From: GWE2-40-63 sp041664345 | Lineage (GTDB): Bacteria > Bacteroidota > Bacteroidia > Bacteroidales > SZUA-534 | Length of the DNA: 64,000 bases | Assembly: GCA_041664345.1 (NCBI GenBank) | Contig: JBAYKX010000024.1 | Coordinates: 1-64,000, forward strand | Direction: 5' to 3' | Shown: piece by piece, positions 1-8,861 of the stretch | How the letters are laid out: each line of letters opens with the position of its first letter | Position numbering within the stretch: the stretch's first letter is position 1 | The notes under the pieces: model-generated | Told to the model about the DNA's origin: nothing | Database searches by the model: none | What the model saw: only the letters and a program-made list of their open reading frames with translations | Translations under genes and position numbers: made by a program

Positions 1-600
1 AATAGACTGTAAACCCCAAAGAGTATCTCCAACCGGTTGATATAATGAATCGTAATTGAAATAAAAAACTAAGGCTGCTATTGATAACCGGTAGTAGTTT
101 TTTTCCGGATCCGGATCCGGAAAGGTTACGTTAAATTTGTTGACATCATATCCATACTCGTCTTTTACTATTCCAACGGAATCGAACGAAACTATAGGAA
201 CAGGCTGCAATAGCTGCACGCTGCTGGTAACCGTAGTCAAATTAGAAACCGATACCTGAATAGTATAGCTAGTGCCGGCCTCAGCCCTTTTATCCATCGA
301 TTGATAATATCCATTTTCAACCAAAGGTAAAACATCTATCAACAGATTGTTACTGAATATTTCTACTGTTGCATTATTCAGGTATAGGGCTGCTTGAATT
401 CTATCGGTAACTAAATTGCTCCTATAAACTTGCGCCGAAAAAAGTTCACCTTCGGAAAAAACAGAATTCACAACAATTTTTCGATCACTTTCAGCTATTT
501 TTATGGGCACTTCTTTTTGGCAACTTAATAAAAACAAAGTGACAAAAACCAGTATATATTTAGGTTGAAAAAATAGACCCATATAATTTATTACTTTCAT
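1..600 (-). CDS. DUF4249 family lipoprotein (3' end outside window)
   Basis: Reading leftward from the ATG at 598-600, the frame stays open for 200 codons to the window edge, so the C-terminus is missing. The first 26 residues form a lipoprotein signal peptide with the lipobox LLSCQ, so the mature protein should be tethered to a membrane. The body is rich in beta strands and includes the segments VVNSVFSEGELFSAQVYRS and AGTSYTIQVS, typical of the DUF4249 family. DUF4249 genes usually sit directly downstream of a TonB-dependent receptor, as here: the receptor ends 16 bases upstream, so the two are almost certainly one operon and probably form one outer-membrane complex. Substrate unknown. The family call is from sequence style plus context. 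Confidence 0.8.
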   Translation of the reverse strand, partial: MKVINYMGLFFQPKYILVFVTLFLLSCQKEVPIKIAESDRKIVVNSVFSEGELFSAQVYRSNLVTDRIQAALYLNNATVEIFSNNLLIDVLPLVENGYYQSMDKRAEAGTSYTIQVSVSNLTTVTSSVQLLQPVPIVSFDSVGIVKDEYGYDVNKFNVTFPDPDPEKNYYRLSIAALVFYFNYDSLYQPVGDTLWGLQSI

Positions 601-616
601 ACAAATTGCATTTAAA

Positions 617-3016
617 TTAAAACTCAAAATGATAGGCAATGGATGGAATGATGGGGAACAAGCTAAATTGATACAACTTAAGCTGACCCGTTTTATCATA
701 ATCCCAATCCAAATAAAAAGGGTTTTGCCGGTTATAGGCATTATACACTGAAAAACTCCAGGTACGTTTCCCCCATTTTTTTTGTTTATGGAAGTTTATT
801 CCTATATCAAGGCGGTGATAAGCAGGCATTCTATAATTATTGCGGTTTTCATAATAGGTAATATCTCGCCCATAGTTATAATTGTACCCATTGAAACCCA
901 TTGGATAATAAGCCGGATAAGTTTCTACTCCTAATGTTGTGGCATTTCCGGTACCATAAACCCAGGTAAGTCCCATATCAATGTGATCGTTAAATGAATG
1001 AGAAATAACAATACTTACATCGTGTCGGCGGTCGTAAGTATATGGAAATTCTTCACCAAAGCTAATTTCCTGCCCGGGACGGTTGAATAAACGGGTTGAT
1101 TTTGAAAGCGTATAACCAATCCAACCGGTTGTTTTACCCAATTTTTTCATCAGCAATACTTCCAGTCCGTAGCTCTTTCCTTCACCCAGTGCCACTTTGC
1201 TTTCCCAATCGTTTTCGAATGAAAAGATACTGGCTCCTTCTTTGTATTCAACCAGGTTATCCATGGTTTTATAAAACCCTTCAACGCTTATTTCGTAATC
1301 GGCACTAATTTCGTAAACCGAGCCAAGTGCAATTTGCTGGGCTTTTTGAGGTTTTATAATATCGGTAGCAGGTACCCATAAATCGGTTGGCAATCCTATT
1401 TTAGCAGTTGCCAGAAGATTGATGTATTGGTTCATCATGGCATACGATGCTTTTACGCTCCATTTTTCAGTTAATAAAAACCGCGCTGAGACACGGGGTT
1501 CCAATCCATTGTAAAAACTGTCACGTACCTTAAATGCCGACCAACGCAAGCCAGCATTTATTTTAAGTAAATTGCCAACCCTGATATCATCCTCGGCATA
1601 CAAACCCAGTTCATGAGTATATAATTTACTATTCCCAAAATTAGCCTCTTCAGTAACCCCATTTTCATTGGTTGCAATAGCAAAAGCTCCCGGACTATAG
1701 GTATGATAGGTATCATCAAATCCAAACTTTATGGAATGGTTGGGATTCGGAAAATAATCAAAATCAATTTTTCCACCCCAATCAGAAATTCCTGAAATAT
1801 ATTCGTAGGTGCTTGGTTTTTGCCCATCAGACGATTCTTTGGCACCGGTAGTCATTTGATATCTGCTATAAGTAGCGGTAGTATTCGAAAAAAGTTTGTC
1901 GGAAATGGCATAATTCCACCGTAGGGCAGTGGTAATATTTCCCCACCAAAAACCGGCTTCACTGCTATAGGAATGATTTGTAGTGAAATATTCGCCAGTT
2001 TCCGGATTGTAGTCGTCATAAGAATACGAATTGGCTTCCTCGGAATAAGCCTTATCTTTTCCTGCATAAGCGCTCAAATACAATCGGCTCCTTTCCGAAA
2101 ACTTATGGTTAATTTTGGCATTGAAATCATAAAAATAATATCCAGCTTTAAACTTATCCATTCCCATACTTCTGCCTGACGCTTGAACAAAAGGATATGC
2201 CAAAAGATCCAAGTAAGTCCGGCGCCCTGAAACAATAAACGAGGTTTTTTCTCCAATGGGTCCTTCGAGAGCTAACTTTGATGAAATTATACTCACTGAA
2301 CCTGTTCCATGAAACTCTTTTGAGTTTCCCTCTTTCATACTGATATCGAGCACCGAAGAAAGCCTTCCTCCATAGCGGGCAGGAAACCCTCCTTTAACTA
2401 ATTTAACATTCTGAACAGCATCGGAGTTAAACACTGAAAAGAAACCAAACAGGTGATTCACATTGTAAACCGGAACCCCATCCAATAAAATTAAATTTTG
2501 ATCAGGGCCACCCCCACGAACATACATGCCACTCATACCTTCGGAACCACTTTGCACTCCAGGTAACAACTGTATTGATTTAATAATATCTGCTTCGCCC
2601 AAAAGGCCAGGTAAGTTTTTGATGGTTTTCATGGGAATTTCAACCAAACTCATTTGGCTGCTTTCCGCTCCTGATTCCGATTTTTTTCCCTGAACTAAAA
2701 CTTCTTTAATCTCAATGGATGGTTTTAATTCAATGGAAAGTGTTTTATTAGCATTTAACTCCAACTCCTGTTGATAGGTAGCATACCCAACATAAGAAAT
2801 GGTAAGCAAAATTTTTCCCTGCGGTAAGGTTAAGGAATAAAAACCAAAGCTGTTAGTTATGGTACCCTTAAGGTCGCTGGTATTATACACATTGGCCCCA
2901 ATTAGTTTTTCACCGTTTTCAATATCGGTAATATACCCACTGATGGTGAATTTTTGAGCCCATAAAATCCCTAAATTAAACACTATAAATAATAGTAAGA
3001 GAGCCTTTTTTATCAT
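617..3016 (-). CDS. TonB-dependent receptor with CarboxypepD_reg-like N-terminus
   Basis: 799 residues. A signal peptide (about 1-20) is followed by a carboxypeptidase-regulatory-like beta-sandwich domain (about 22-105, FTISGYITDIENGEKLIGAN), a plug domain (about 120-230, with LPGVQSGSEGMSGMYVRGGG and LLDGVPVYNVNHLFG), and a long beta-barrel ending in an aromatic strand (SIAYHFEF). This is the usual build of a Bacteroidota SusC/FecA-like outer-membrane importer energised by TonB-ExbBD. The downstream partner is a DUF4249 lipoprotein rather than SusD, and no degradative enzyme lies in the same operon, so the substrate cannot be named. Length and architecture are normal. Confidence 0.9.
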   Translation of the reverse strand: MIKKALLLLFIVFNLGILWAQKFTISGYITDIENGEKLIGANVYNTSDLKGTITNSFGFYSLTLPQGKILLTISYVGYATYQQELELNANKTLSIELKPSIEIKEVLVQGKKSESGAESSQMSLVEIPMKTIKNLPGLLGEADIIKSIQLLPGVQSGSEGMSGMYVRGGGPDQNLILLDGVPVYNVNHLFGFFSVFNSDAVQNVKLVKGGFPARYGGRLSSVLDISMKEGNSKEFHGTGSVSIISSKLALEGPIGEKTSFIVSGRRTYLDLLAYPFVQASGRSMGMDKFKAGYYFYDFNAKINHKFSERSRLYLSAYAGKDKAYSEEANSYSYDDYNPETGEYFTTNHSYSSEAGFWWGNITTALRWNYAISDKLFSNTTATYSRYQMTTGAKESSDGQKPSTYEYISGISDWGGKIDFDYFPNPNHSIKFGFDDTYHTYSPGAFAIATNENGVTEEANFGNSKLYTHELGLYAEDDIRVGNLLKINAGLRWSAFKVRDSFYNGLEPRVSARFLLTEKWSVKASYAMMNQYINLLATAKIGLPTDLWVPATDIIKPQKAQQIALGSVYEISADYEISVEGFYKTMDNLVEYKEGASIFSFENDWESKVALGEGKSYGLEVLLMKKLGKTTGWIGYTLSKSTRLFNRPGQEISFGEEFPYTYDRRHDVSIVISHSFNDHIDMGLTWVYGTGNATTLGVETYPAYYPMGFNGYNYNYGRDITYYENRNNYRMPAYHRLDIGINFHKQKKWGKRTWSFSVYNAYNRQNPFYLDWDYDKTGQLKLYQFSLFPIIPSIAYHFEF

Positions 3017-3242
3017 TAATTGAGTTTGGTTAAATTATGGTTAATAAAACGTACACAAGATAGTTTTATTCTACAAAGCAGACAAAAAAAATAATCAATG
3101 GAAATCAATAGCATCGGGTTAATACCAAAGCACCGTTTCATAACGATTCCTCTCGTGTAGCCAATAAAGTTACTAAGTTTATTCAGCATCAACATATTTT
3201 GTTAAAACAGAATCAAATAACTATTTTTGAATAAAAAGCTGT

Positions 3243-3713
3243 ATGAACGAATTTAATAGAATATCAAAAGAGCTGGAGCTATTGATTCAAAAATGGGAAC
3301 CCATTTTATTAGCCCTTCCTCAAGAAACACTCATCAATCGCCGAAACAGTCAGAACCGGAACATTAAACAAATTTTGGGTCACCTGATAGATTCTACTTC
3401 AAATAACACCCACCGGGTGGTACACCTGCAATATCAAAAAAGCCCATTGGTTTTTCCAAATTATGCTACCTATGGAAATAACGATCGATGGATTTCTATT
3501 CAAAACTATCAGGAAGAAGATTGGAAAAACTTGATTCAGTTATGGAAGTATTCTACCCTTCATTTTTGCCATGTAATTGAGTATGTAGATAAAGAAAAAC
3601 TCAATAATCAATGGTTATCATCGGCTCGAAAAAAAATAAGCCTTCAGGAAATGGTTATCGATTTTCCGAAGCATTTTATGTTACACCTAAAAGAAATTAA
3701 AGAATTGATTTAA
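3243..3713 (+). CDS. DinB superfamily protein
   Basis: 156 residues, predicted to be a four-helix bundle. It shows the spaced histidines expected of DinB/YfiT-like proteins: a histidine in GHLIDS (about residue 47) and the late HFMLHLKEI pair (about 144-148), which in the family bind a divalent metal. Members include thiol transferases and damage-induced proteins, but most have no known substrate, and nothing here narrows it. The gene stands alone, facing away from the TonB receptor and converging on the gene at 3917-4714. The fold call is reasonable; the function is unknown. Confidence 0.7.
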   Translation: MNEFNRISKELELLIQKWEPILLALPQETLINRRNSQNRNIKQILGHLIDSTSNNTHRVVHLQYQKSPLVFPNYATYGNNDRWISIQNYQEEDWKNLIQLWKYSTLHFCHVIEYVDKEKLNNQWLSSARKKISLQEMVIDFPKHFMLHLKEIKELI

Positions 3714-3916
3714 TGTAAAGTTCTTTACTATCATTTTAATAATCAGGCCAGAAAAGAACCATTACAAATAAATAAAACCGGGGATATCGTTTGGTGGTAT
3801 GAGGTCGTAGCGGATTTAAAACTCAAATCTGCCCAACCGACACGAAATATATAACAAAGATTCGATTATTGAATCGCTGAAAACCAGACATTCCTTATAT
3901 GGTGGGTTATGTGGCG

Positions 3917-4714
3917 TTATTTATATACTTCAACTGATTTCAATAGCAATTCCGATTTTCGTTTTGACATTTTAGAACCTAACCATATTGAACCGATTCC
4001 AATACCAATCGGTAAATAAACTGAGAATCCCTTAGAATGTATAAAATCAGAACTTGAATCATTATGATTAATTGAATTTATAAATCCAAAAATAATTGAT
4101 GTAGCTCCCGCAAGGTAAAAAATTGTACTCCTTTCACTGTACATTTTTGCTTCATTCAAAATTGTCATACTTTCTTGATTATCAGAACAGCTAATAACTA
4201 AATTTTTATATTTTAATGATTGGAGGTCGCCATATCCTTTATTATAATAATTTAAATTATGGGATTCAATTTTTTTTGTGTAATCCCCCCACATCTGATT
4301 TGATGATAAATAGATATTGGTAAAATTAGTATTTACCCTTAATTCTACTTTTGTGAACAAATTAATTGAACCAGTATGAGTTCTCAATGCAAAATAGTTC
4401 TTTCCTTTATTTTCTATTTTATTAGTATTTGCCCAAAAATAATTATTGTATTTAATAAACTTTATATGCGACAATTCCACTTTAAGAGAATCTATAATCA
4501 TGTAAGCATATCCGTTTTCATTCAATACATCGAAATTATTTCCAGTAAAAATATTGCCTGAGTAGGTATATATTAGGTTTTCTACATTGCTTTCGATGGT
4601 TTTTAGAGATATATTATTCTTTATTGTTGTGTCATTTTCAATGTTAGTTTGAGCTTGACCAGTTAAGATGAAGCATTGTAAAATAATGCTAAGTATAAAT
4701 GCTATTTTTTTCAT
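3917..4714 (-). CDS. Unrecognised secreted or membrane protein
   Basis: 265 residues and not recognised. It begins with a clear signal peptide (MKKIAFILSIILQCFILTGQAQ). The middle is mostly polar and rich in Asn, Tyr and Ile. Two hydrophobic stretches near the C-terminus (about 195-215 and 228-248, the latter with GIGIGSIWLGSKM) look like a membrane hairpin, so the protein is probably exported with its C-terminal part in a membrane. A short basic tail follows. It stands alone between the DinB-like gene and the cellobiose locus. Base composition is even more AT-rich than its neighbours, which hints at an accessory gene. Confidence 0.7.
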   Translation of the reverse strand: MKKIAFILSIILQCFILTGQAQTNIENDTTIKNNISLKTIESNVENLIYTYSGNIFTGNNFDVLNENGYAYMIIDSLKVELSHIKFIKYNNYFWANTNKIENKGKNYFALRTHTGSINLFTKVELRVNTNFTNIYLSSNQMWGDYTKKIESHNLNYYNKGYGDLQSLKYKNLVISCSDNQESMTILNEAKMYSERSTIFYLAGATSIIFGFINSINHNDSSSDFIHSKGFSVYLPIGIGIGSIWLGSKMSKRKSELLLKSVEVYK

Positions 4715-4881
4715 TTTTATATCTAAAAATATATTTGTTCCTATCCTGTAAATTATTCCTAATTATGAGAAAACTATCAATCAAATTACTTTCCAGCTTT
4801 AAATCTATCACTGAATTTAATTGGCTGCTATTATCTCACCATAATGCCGCACAATTCACTAATAACACCTGTATAAAATAA

Positions 4882-4916
4882 TTGCCCGCAATAATTTAAA
4901 AATCAGTAACGGGCAA
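4882..4916 (-). terminator. Possible terminator of the cellobiose phosphorylase operon
   Basis: Arms TTGCCCG and CGGGCAA (7 bp, extendable by a wobble pair) enclose about 21 bases, roughly 60 bases beyond the stop of the leftward phosphorylase gene and followed on that strand by a T-rich run. The loop is long, so this is a weak call. Confidence 0.35.
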
Positions 4917-4976
4917 ATTATTTATTGAATTAAACTAAACTTTAACTGTTGAAAAGTAAACTTAAAGCCAAAATAC

Positions 4977-7415
4977 TTACCCCAAAATAACTTCTACCTG
5001 ATATTCTTTACCAGCAGGTAAAAGTGGAATTATATTTCCAGCTATTTCTTTGCCATCAACCATCATTTTTTTAACTCCCTTTTGTGCTTTATTAGGGTTG
5101 CTTACCTTAATAATGTATGTAGCACCGCGGAACTTACGAGTGATAGTAAAACCCTCCCATTTTGAAGGAATACATGGGTCAACTACCAATCCATCATAAT
5201 CGGGGCGAATACCTAAAATGTAGTTAGCAACGCTTGTAAATGTCCATGCAGCGCAACCAGTTAACCAGGAGTTCTTGGCTTCGCCGGGTTTGAAAGCATC
5301 TTTACCTGCAATCATTTGGGCATATACATAAGGTTCGGTTTTATGTAAATCGCTTATTTCTTCCAAATAGGAAGGTGTAATTTTTTCGTAATATTCCCAA
5401 GCACGATTGCCATTGCCATTAACGGTTTCACCAATAATAATCCATGGGTTATTGTGGCAGAAAATACCTGCGTTTTCTTTGTAGCCTGGAGGGTAACTCG
5501 AAATTTCACCATACTCAATGTAATACTTAGTATAAGCCGGATTGTTTAATACAATACCGTATTTGCAATCAAGGCGTTCTTTAACAGCATCGAGGGCTTT
5601 GGTAACCAGGCCTTCTTCTTTCCCAATTCCGGCCATGGTACACCATCCATTGCTTTCAATAAATATTTTACCTTCTTCGCATTCGTTGCTACCAATTTTA
5701 TTGCCATAATAGTCATAAGCACGGAGGAACCATTCGCCATCCCAGCCATGTTTCTTTATAGCCTCAACCATTTTGTCCACTTCTTTTTGAGCACGGACAG
5801 CTTCGTTGTTTTTGCCAATTCGTTTGCAAAGTGCAACATAATCGCGGCCATAAACCACAAACAAACCGGCAATCATTACCGATTCAGCTTTTGTTCCAAT
5901 TGCATTGTTTTCGGTAGTTTGGAACGATTCGTTCGGGTCGTTCGAAAAGCAGTTCAGGTTCAAACAGTCGTTCCAGTCGGCACGGCCAATAAGTGGCAAC
6001 CCGTGAGGCCCAACATTATTAATTACATGGTCGAACGAAACGGTTAAGTGATCGAACATGGTGCGCGCAATGGTCACATCGTTGTCAAAAGGAACCATTT
6101 CATCAAGAATTTTGAAATCGCCTGATTCTTTAATGTAGCTGGTAGTTCCCAAAATTAACCACAACGGGTCATCGTTAAATCCACCGCCAATATCGTTGTT
6201 ACCTTGTTTAGTTAACGGTTGATATTGGTGATAGCAACCACCATCAGGAAATTGTGTTGAAGCAATGTCGATAATGCGTTCGCGGGCACGTGCCGGAATT
6301 TGGTGAACAAAACCAATTAAATCTTGGTTGGAATCGCGGAAGCCCATTCCACGGCCAATACCCGATTCGAAGTACGATGCCGAGCGTGAGAAGCAGAAGG
6401 TAATCATACATTGGTATTGGTTCCAGATGTTTACCATTCTATCTAATTTTTCGTCGTGCGATTTAACCGAATAAACACTTAGAAGGTTATCCCAGTAAGT
6501 GCGAAGTTCAGCAAGGGCCGAATCAACTTTAACCGGGGTATCGAATTTAGCAATGGTTTCTTTGGCTTTTTTCTTGTTGATAATATTTTTCGATTCCCAT
6601 TTTTCCTCTTGTTTGTTTTCAACGTATCCAAGAACAAAAACAAAATCTTTGCTTTCGCCGGGTTTTAATTCTACTTCAATGTAGTGCGATGCAATGGGCG
6701 ACCAGCCGTGAGCTTCTGAGTTCGATGGTTTACCAGCCAACACGGTTTGAGGTTCATCAAAGCCATTGTATAAGCCAAAAAATGTTTCGCGGTCGGTATC
6801 GTAACCCTTAACCGGAGTATTCACCGAGTAGTAGGCATAATGGTCGCGGCGTTCTTTGTATTCTGTTTTGTGATAGATAACCGAATCTTCTATTTCCACT
6901 TCGCCGGTTGAAAAGTTGCGCTGAAAGTTTTCCATGTCGGCAGCGGCATTCCACAAGGCCCATTCAACAAACGAGAATACCTTTAGCTTTTTGGTTTCTT
7001 TTGAGTTGTTGGTAAGCGTCAGCTTTTGAACTTCGGCCCAAGTTTTTAAAGGCACAAAATACAGGGCTTTTGCCGATACACCATTTTTATGGCCTTCAAT
7101 TTGGGTGTAATTCATCCCATGACGGCATTCGTAAAAGTCGAGTTCTGTTTTGCAGGGTTTCCATCCGGGTGACCATATTGTACCGCCATCGTTGATATAA
7201 AAGTATTTACCACCGCTATCCATAGGCACGTTGTTGTACCTGTAACGGGTCAAGCGCCTGAATTTAGCATCCTTATAAAAGCTGTATCCTCCAGTAGTAT
7301 TCGATATGAGTGAGAAAAAATCTTCGTTTCCTAAATAATTTATCCATGGCCAGGGAGTTTTTGGATTGGTTATAACATATTCCCTGTTTGCATCATCAAA
7401 ATAACCGTATTTCAT
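4977..7415 (-). CDS. Cellobiose phosphorylase (GH94)
   Basis: Cytoplasmic enzyme of glycoside hydrolase family 94, expected to phosphorolyse cellobiose to glucose 1-phosphate and glucose (EC 2.4.1.20), saving ATP. From memory, the protein follows the Cellulomonas gilvus enzyme closely end to end: N-terminal MKYGYFDDANREYVIT, ESGIGRGMGFRDSNQD, and the catalytic-acid motif RADWNDCLNLNCF (residues 478-490). It has no signal peptide. I place the start at 7415 because the family begins at MKYGYFDD; an in-frame ATG at 7460 would add 15 residues with no family counterpart. It lies 75 bases or more downstream of, and on the same strand as, the Nudix-like regulator, and is paired functionally with the secreted GH5 across the divergent promoter region. 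Confidence 0.93.
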   Translation of the reverse strand: MKYGYFDDANREYVITNPKTPWPWINYLGNEDFFSLISNTTGGYSFYKDAKFRRLTRYRYNNVPMDSGGKYFYINDGGTIWSPGWKPCKTELDFYECRHGMNYTQIEGHKNGVSAKALYFVPLKTWAEVQKLTLTNNSKETKKLKVFSFVEWALWNAAADMENFQRNFSTGEVEIEDSVIYHKTEYKERRDHYAYYSVNTPVKGYDTDRETFFGLYNGFDEPQTVLAGKPSNSEAHGWSPIASHYIEVELKPGESKDFVFVLGYVENKQEEKWESKNIINKKKAKETIAKFDTPVKVDSALAELRTYWDNLLSVYSVKSHDEKLDRMVNIWNQYQCMITFCFSRSASYFESGIGRGMGFRDSNQDLIGFVHQIPARARERIIDIASTQFPDGGCYHQYQPLTKQGNNDIGGGFNDDPLWLILGTTSYIKESGDFKILDEMVPFDNDVTIARTMFDHLTVSFDHVINNVGPHGLPLIGRADWNDCLNLNCFSNDPNESFQTTENNAIGTKAESVMIAGLFVVYGRDYVALCKRIGKNNEAVRAQKEVDKMVEAIKKHGWDGEWFLRAYDYYGNKIGSNECEEGKIFIESNGWCTMAGIGKEEGLVTKALDAVKERLDCKYGIVLNNPAYTKYYIEYGEISSYPPGYKENAGIFCHNNPWIIIGETVNGNGNRAWEYYEKITPSYLEEISDLHKTEPYVYAQMIAGKDAFKPGEAKNSWLTGCAAWTFTSVANYILGIRPDYDGLVVDPCIPSKWEGFTITRKFRGATYIIKVSNPNKAQKGVKKMMVDGKEIAGNIIPLLPAGKEYQVEVILG

Positions 7416-7535
7416 ACTAAATTTTTTAATTGTTTTTATTAATGGATTTGCCGTAGGCATTTATATAACTGATCGTTAACTCACAATTTATATTTAATTA
7501 CGATAGTTTTATGCTTGGCTAACCAATCCGTATTT

Positions 7536-8276
7536 TTATACAAAAAAATCGAATCGTTCTTTGCGTGTTTTATCGTACACATCTCTGCTAAACATAAACA
7601 ATTGGGCGGGTTTATGGGCAACACCAATTTGCTTTTCTTTTAGCGGTACAACGTAATTCATTTGCGAAACTTTTTTCCGGAAATTCCGTTTGTCAAATTG
7701 AGTTCCCAAAATTGCTTCATACAATTTCTGCATTTGCGATAGTGTAAATTTAACAGGCAATAATTCAAACCCGATGGGTTCATGCCAGAATTTATAACGC
7801 AAATGTTCAATTGCTTTCTCCACAACAAAATCATGGTCATAAGCCAATCCTTTTGCGTTAGTAACTGGATACCATGCTGCATTTCTTCCTTTTTGAATAA
7901 TGTTAACGTTGGTTGATGGTAACAAGGAATAATAACCAATGGTTACAACCCGGTCGCTAAAAACATCACCACAATTCTCTAACCAAAGTTGATCGTTTGG
8001 ATGATGCAGCCGATCCAGCGCTCCAAATGAATAAAACTGTTTTAACGGAAGATTTTCTAACCCTGTTAAATCTTTAACGATGCGCGCTGCTGCCGAATCT
8101 AAATCTTCATTTTCGTAAATATGATAACCAGTCAGCGTTAAATCAGAAAAAACTACTTCAGTGGTATTAGGCAGAATTAATGTTCTATCTACTAAAATAA
8201 CATTCAGTTGTTCTGAATCAAATCCCAAGATTACACAATCAACTGAAATACTTTGCATTAATTTTCTTACCGTCAT
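7536..8276 (-). CDS. Nudix-related transcriptional regulator (NrtR/AraR-like), degenerate Nudix box
   Basis: 246 residues: an N-terminal Nudix fold (about 10-140) followed by a winged-helix-like region (about 155-235, FTLSQMQKLYEAILGTQFDKRNFRKKV). The Nudix box is at about 51-73, but three of the acidic residues needed for metal-dependent hydrolysis are replaced: in the pattern REUxEExGU the protein reads R-I-V-K-D-L-T-G-L, so E to I66, E to D69 and E to L70. That fits the Nudix-derived regulators of Bacteroidota, in which the dead Nudix domain binds a ligand (sugar or nucleotide) and the C-terminal helix binds DNA. It sits directly upstream of cellobiose phosphorylase and divergent from a GH5 gene, and the gap between them carries four identical-type palindromes. 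I infer a local regulator of beta-glucan use; the effector is unknown. Confidence 0.85.
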   Translation of the reverse strand: MTVRKLMQSISVDCVILGFDSEQLNVILVDRTLILPNTTEVVFSDLTLTGYHIYENEDLDSAAARIVKDLTGLENLPLKQFYSFGALDRLHHPNDQLWLENCGDVFSDRVVTIGYYSLLPSTNVNIIQKGRNAAWYPVTNAKGLAYDHDFVVEKAIEHLRYKFWHEPIGFELLPVKFTLSQMQKLYEAILGTQFDKRNFRKKVSQMNYVVPLKEKQIGVAHKPAQLFMFSRDVYDKTRKERFDFFV

Positions 8277-8318
8277 TTTTTTGATTTAAAAATTAATTCT
8301 TCCGTTATAAATCCAATG

Positions 8319-8326
8319 CAAAAGTA
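8319..8326 (-). promoter_or_regulatory. Candidate -7 element for the regulator gene
   Basis: Read leftward this is TACTTTTG, an exact TAnnTTTG match, 43 bases before the regulator start. I see no good TTG element at the expected distance upstream, so the call is tentative. The nearest palindrome (8365-8379) lies just upstream of it. Confidence 0.4.
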
Positions 8327-8364
8327 AAAAACTCCATCCATTTATATTTAAAAAGATATAATTT

Positions 8365-8379
8365 GTGTAATACTTACAC
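8365..8379. promoter_or_regulatory. Putative operator copy 1
   Basis: GTGTAA-TAC-TTACAC, a perfect 6-bp-arm palindrome with a 3-base centre, 89 bases upstream of the Nudix-like regulator start. It is the same design as the three sites that follow. Confidence 0.6.
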
Positions 8380-8448
8380 TTTTTTGTTGAACAAAAATAA
8401 ACAATCTTCTGAATATTACAAACAAAAATTCAAGCACAGTTATCAAAT

Positions 8449-8463
8449 GTGTATTTAATACAC
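8449..8463. promoter_or_regulatory. Putative operator copy 2
   Basis: GTGTAT-TTA-ATACAC, a perfect 6-bp-arm palindrome with a 3-base centre. Its centre is 84 bases from copy 1, close to a whole number of helical turns (8 x 10.5). Confidence 0.6.
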
Positions 8464-8661
8464 TTTTATGCTTCTTTCAGTAAAACTATATAACTTTACT
8501 TAATATCCAAATCATTATTTAACAGGTTCATTGGATAAAATGAGTAAGAAAATGAATTTTACCCATTTCTATAGTAAGGATTTAAATACAATAATTAAAT
8601 GGTACAGAGAATAGGATTTAAAAACATTTAATACATAATTAATTATCAAATAAACTAGATA

Positions 8662-8676
8662 GTGTTTTTTATACAC
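8662..8676. promoter_or_regulatory. Putative operator copy 3
   Basis: GTGTTT-TTT-ATACAC, 5 of 6 arm positions paired, 186 bases upstream of the GH5 start. The outer GTGT and ACAC are intact and flanked by A and TT as in the other copies. Confidence 0.55.
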
Positions 8677-8735
8677 TTATAATCAACAATTAAATTGTAA
8701 GCTCTTTAAAACATTTTATGTATAATAATAATAAA

Positions 8736-8750
8736 GTGTGTTAAAAACAC
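8736..8750. promoter_or_regulatory. Putative operator copy 4
   Basis: GTGTGT-TAA-AAACAC, with GTGT and ACAC intact and 5 of 6 arm positions paired. It is 74 bases (centre to centre, about 7 turns) from copy 3 and 111 bases upstream of the GH5 start. The rest of the 585-base gap (8277-8861) is AT-rich and I see no gene in it. Confidence 0.55.
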
Positions 8751-8861
8751 TTAATTTAGCTGAAAGAACTCAAAATTGGTTTTATGAAGTGCTTTACTAG
8801 GAATTCAGACTAGTGCAAAACTAATTAGCTTTTAATTAAAATCAAACATAAAAAAATAATC

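Noticed and set aside
102..123. A long perfect palindrome inside the DUF4249 gene
   Set aside because: It encodes the acidic stretch FPDPDPEK and the symmetry follows from repeated Asp-Pro codons flanked by TTTCC/GGAAA; no regulatory setting.
4699..4881. Open frame of 60 codons upstream of the secreted protein gene at 3917-4714
   Set aside because: AT-rich chance frame covering the promoter region of the divergent gene; no ribosome site.
5748..6047. Open frame of 99 codons opposite the cellobiose phosphorylase gene
   Set aside because: It lies wholly within a well conserved gene on the other strand and has no protein-like pattern of its own.
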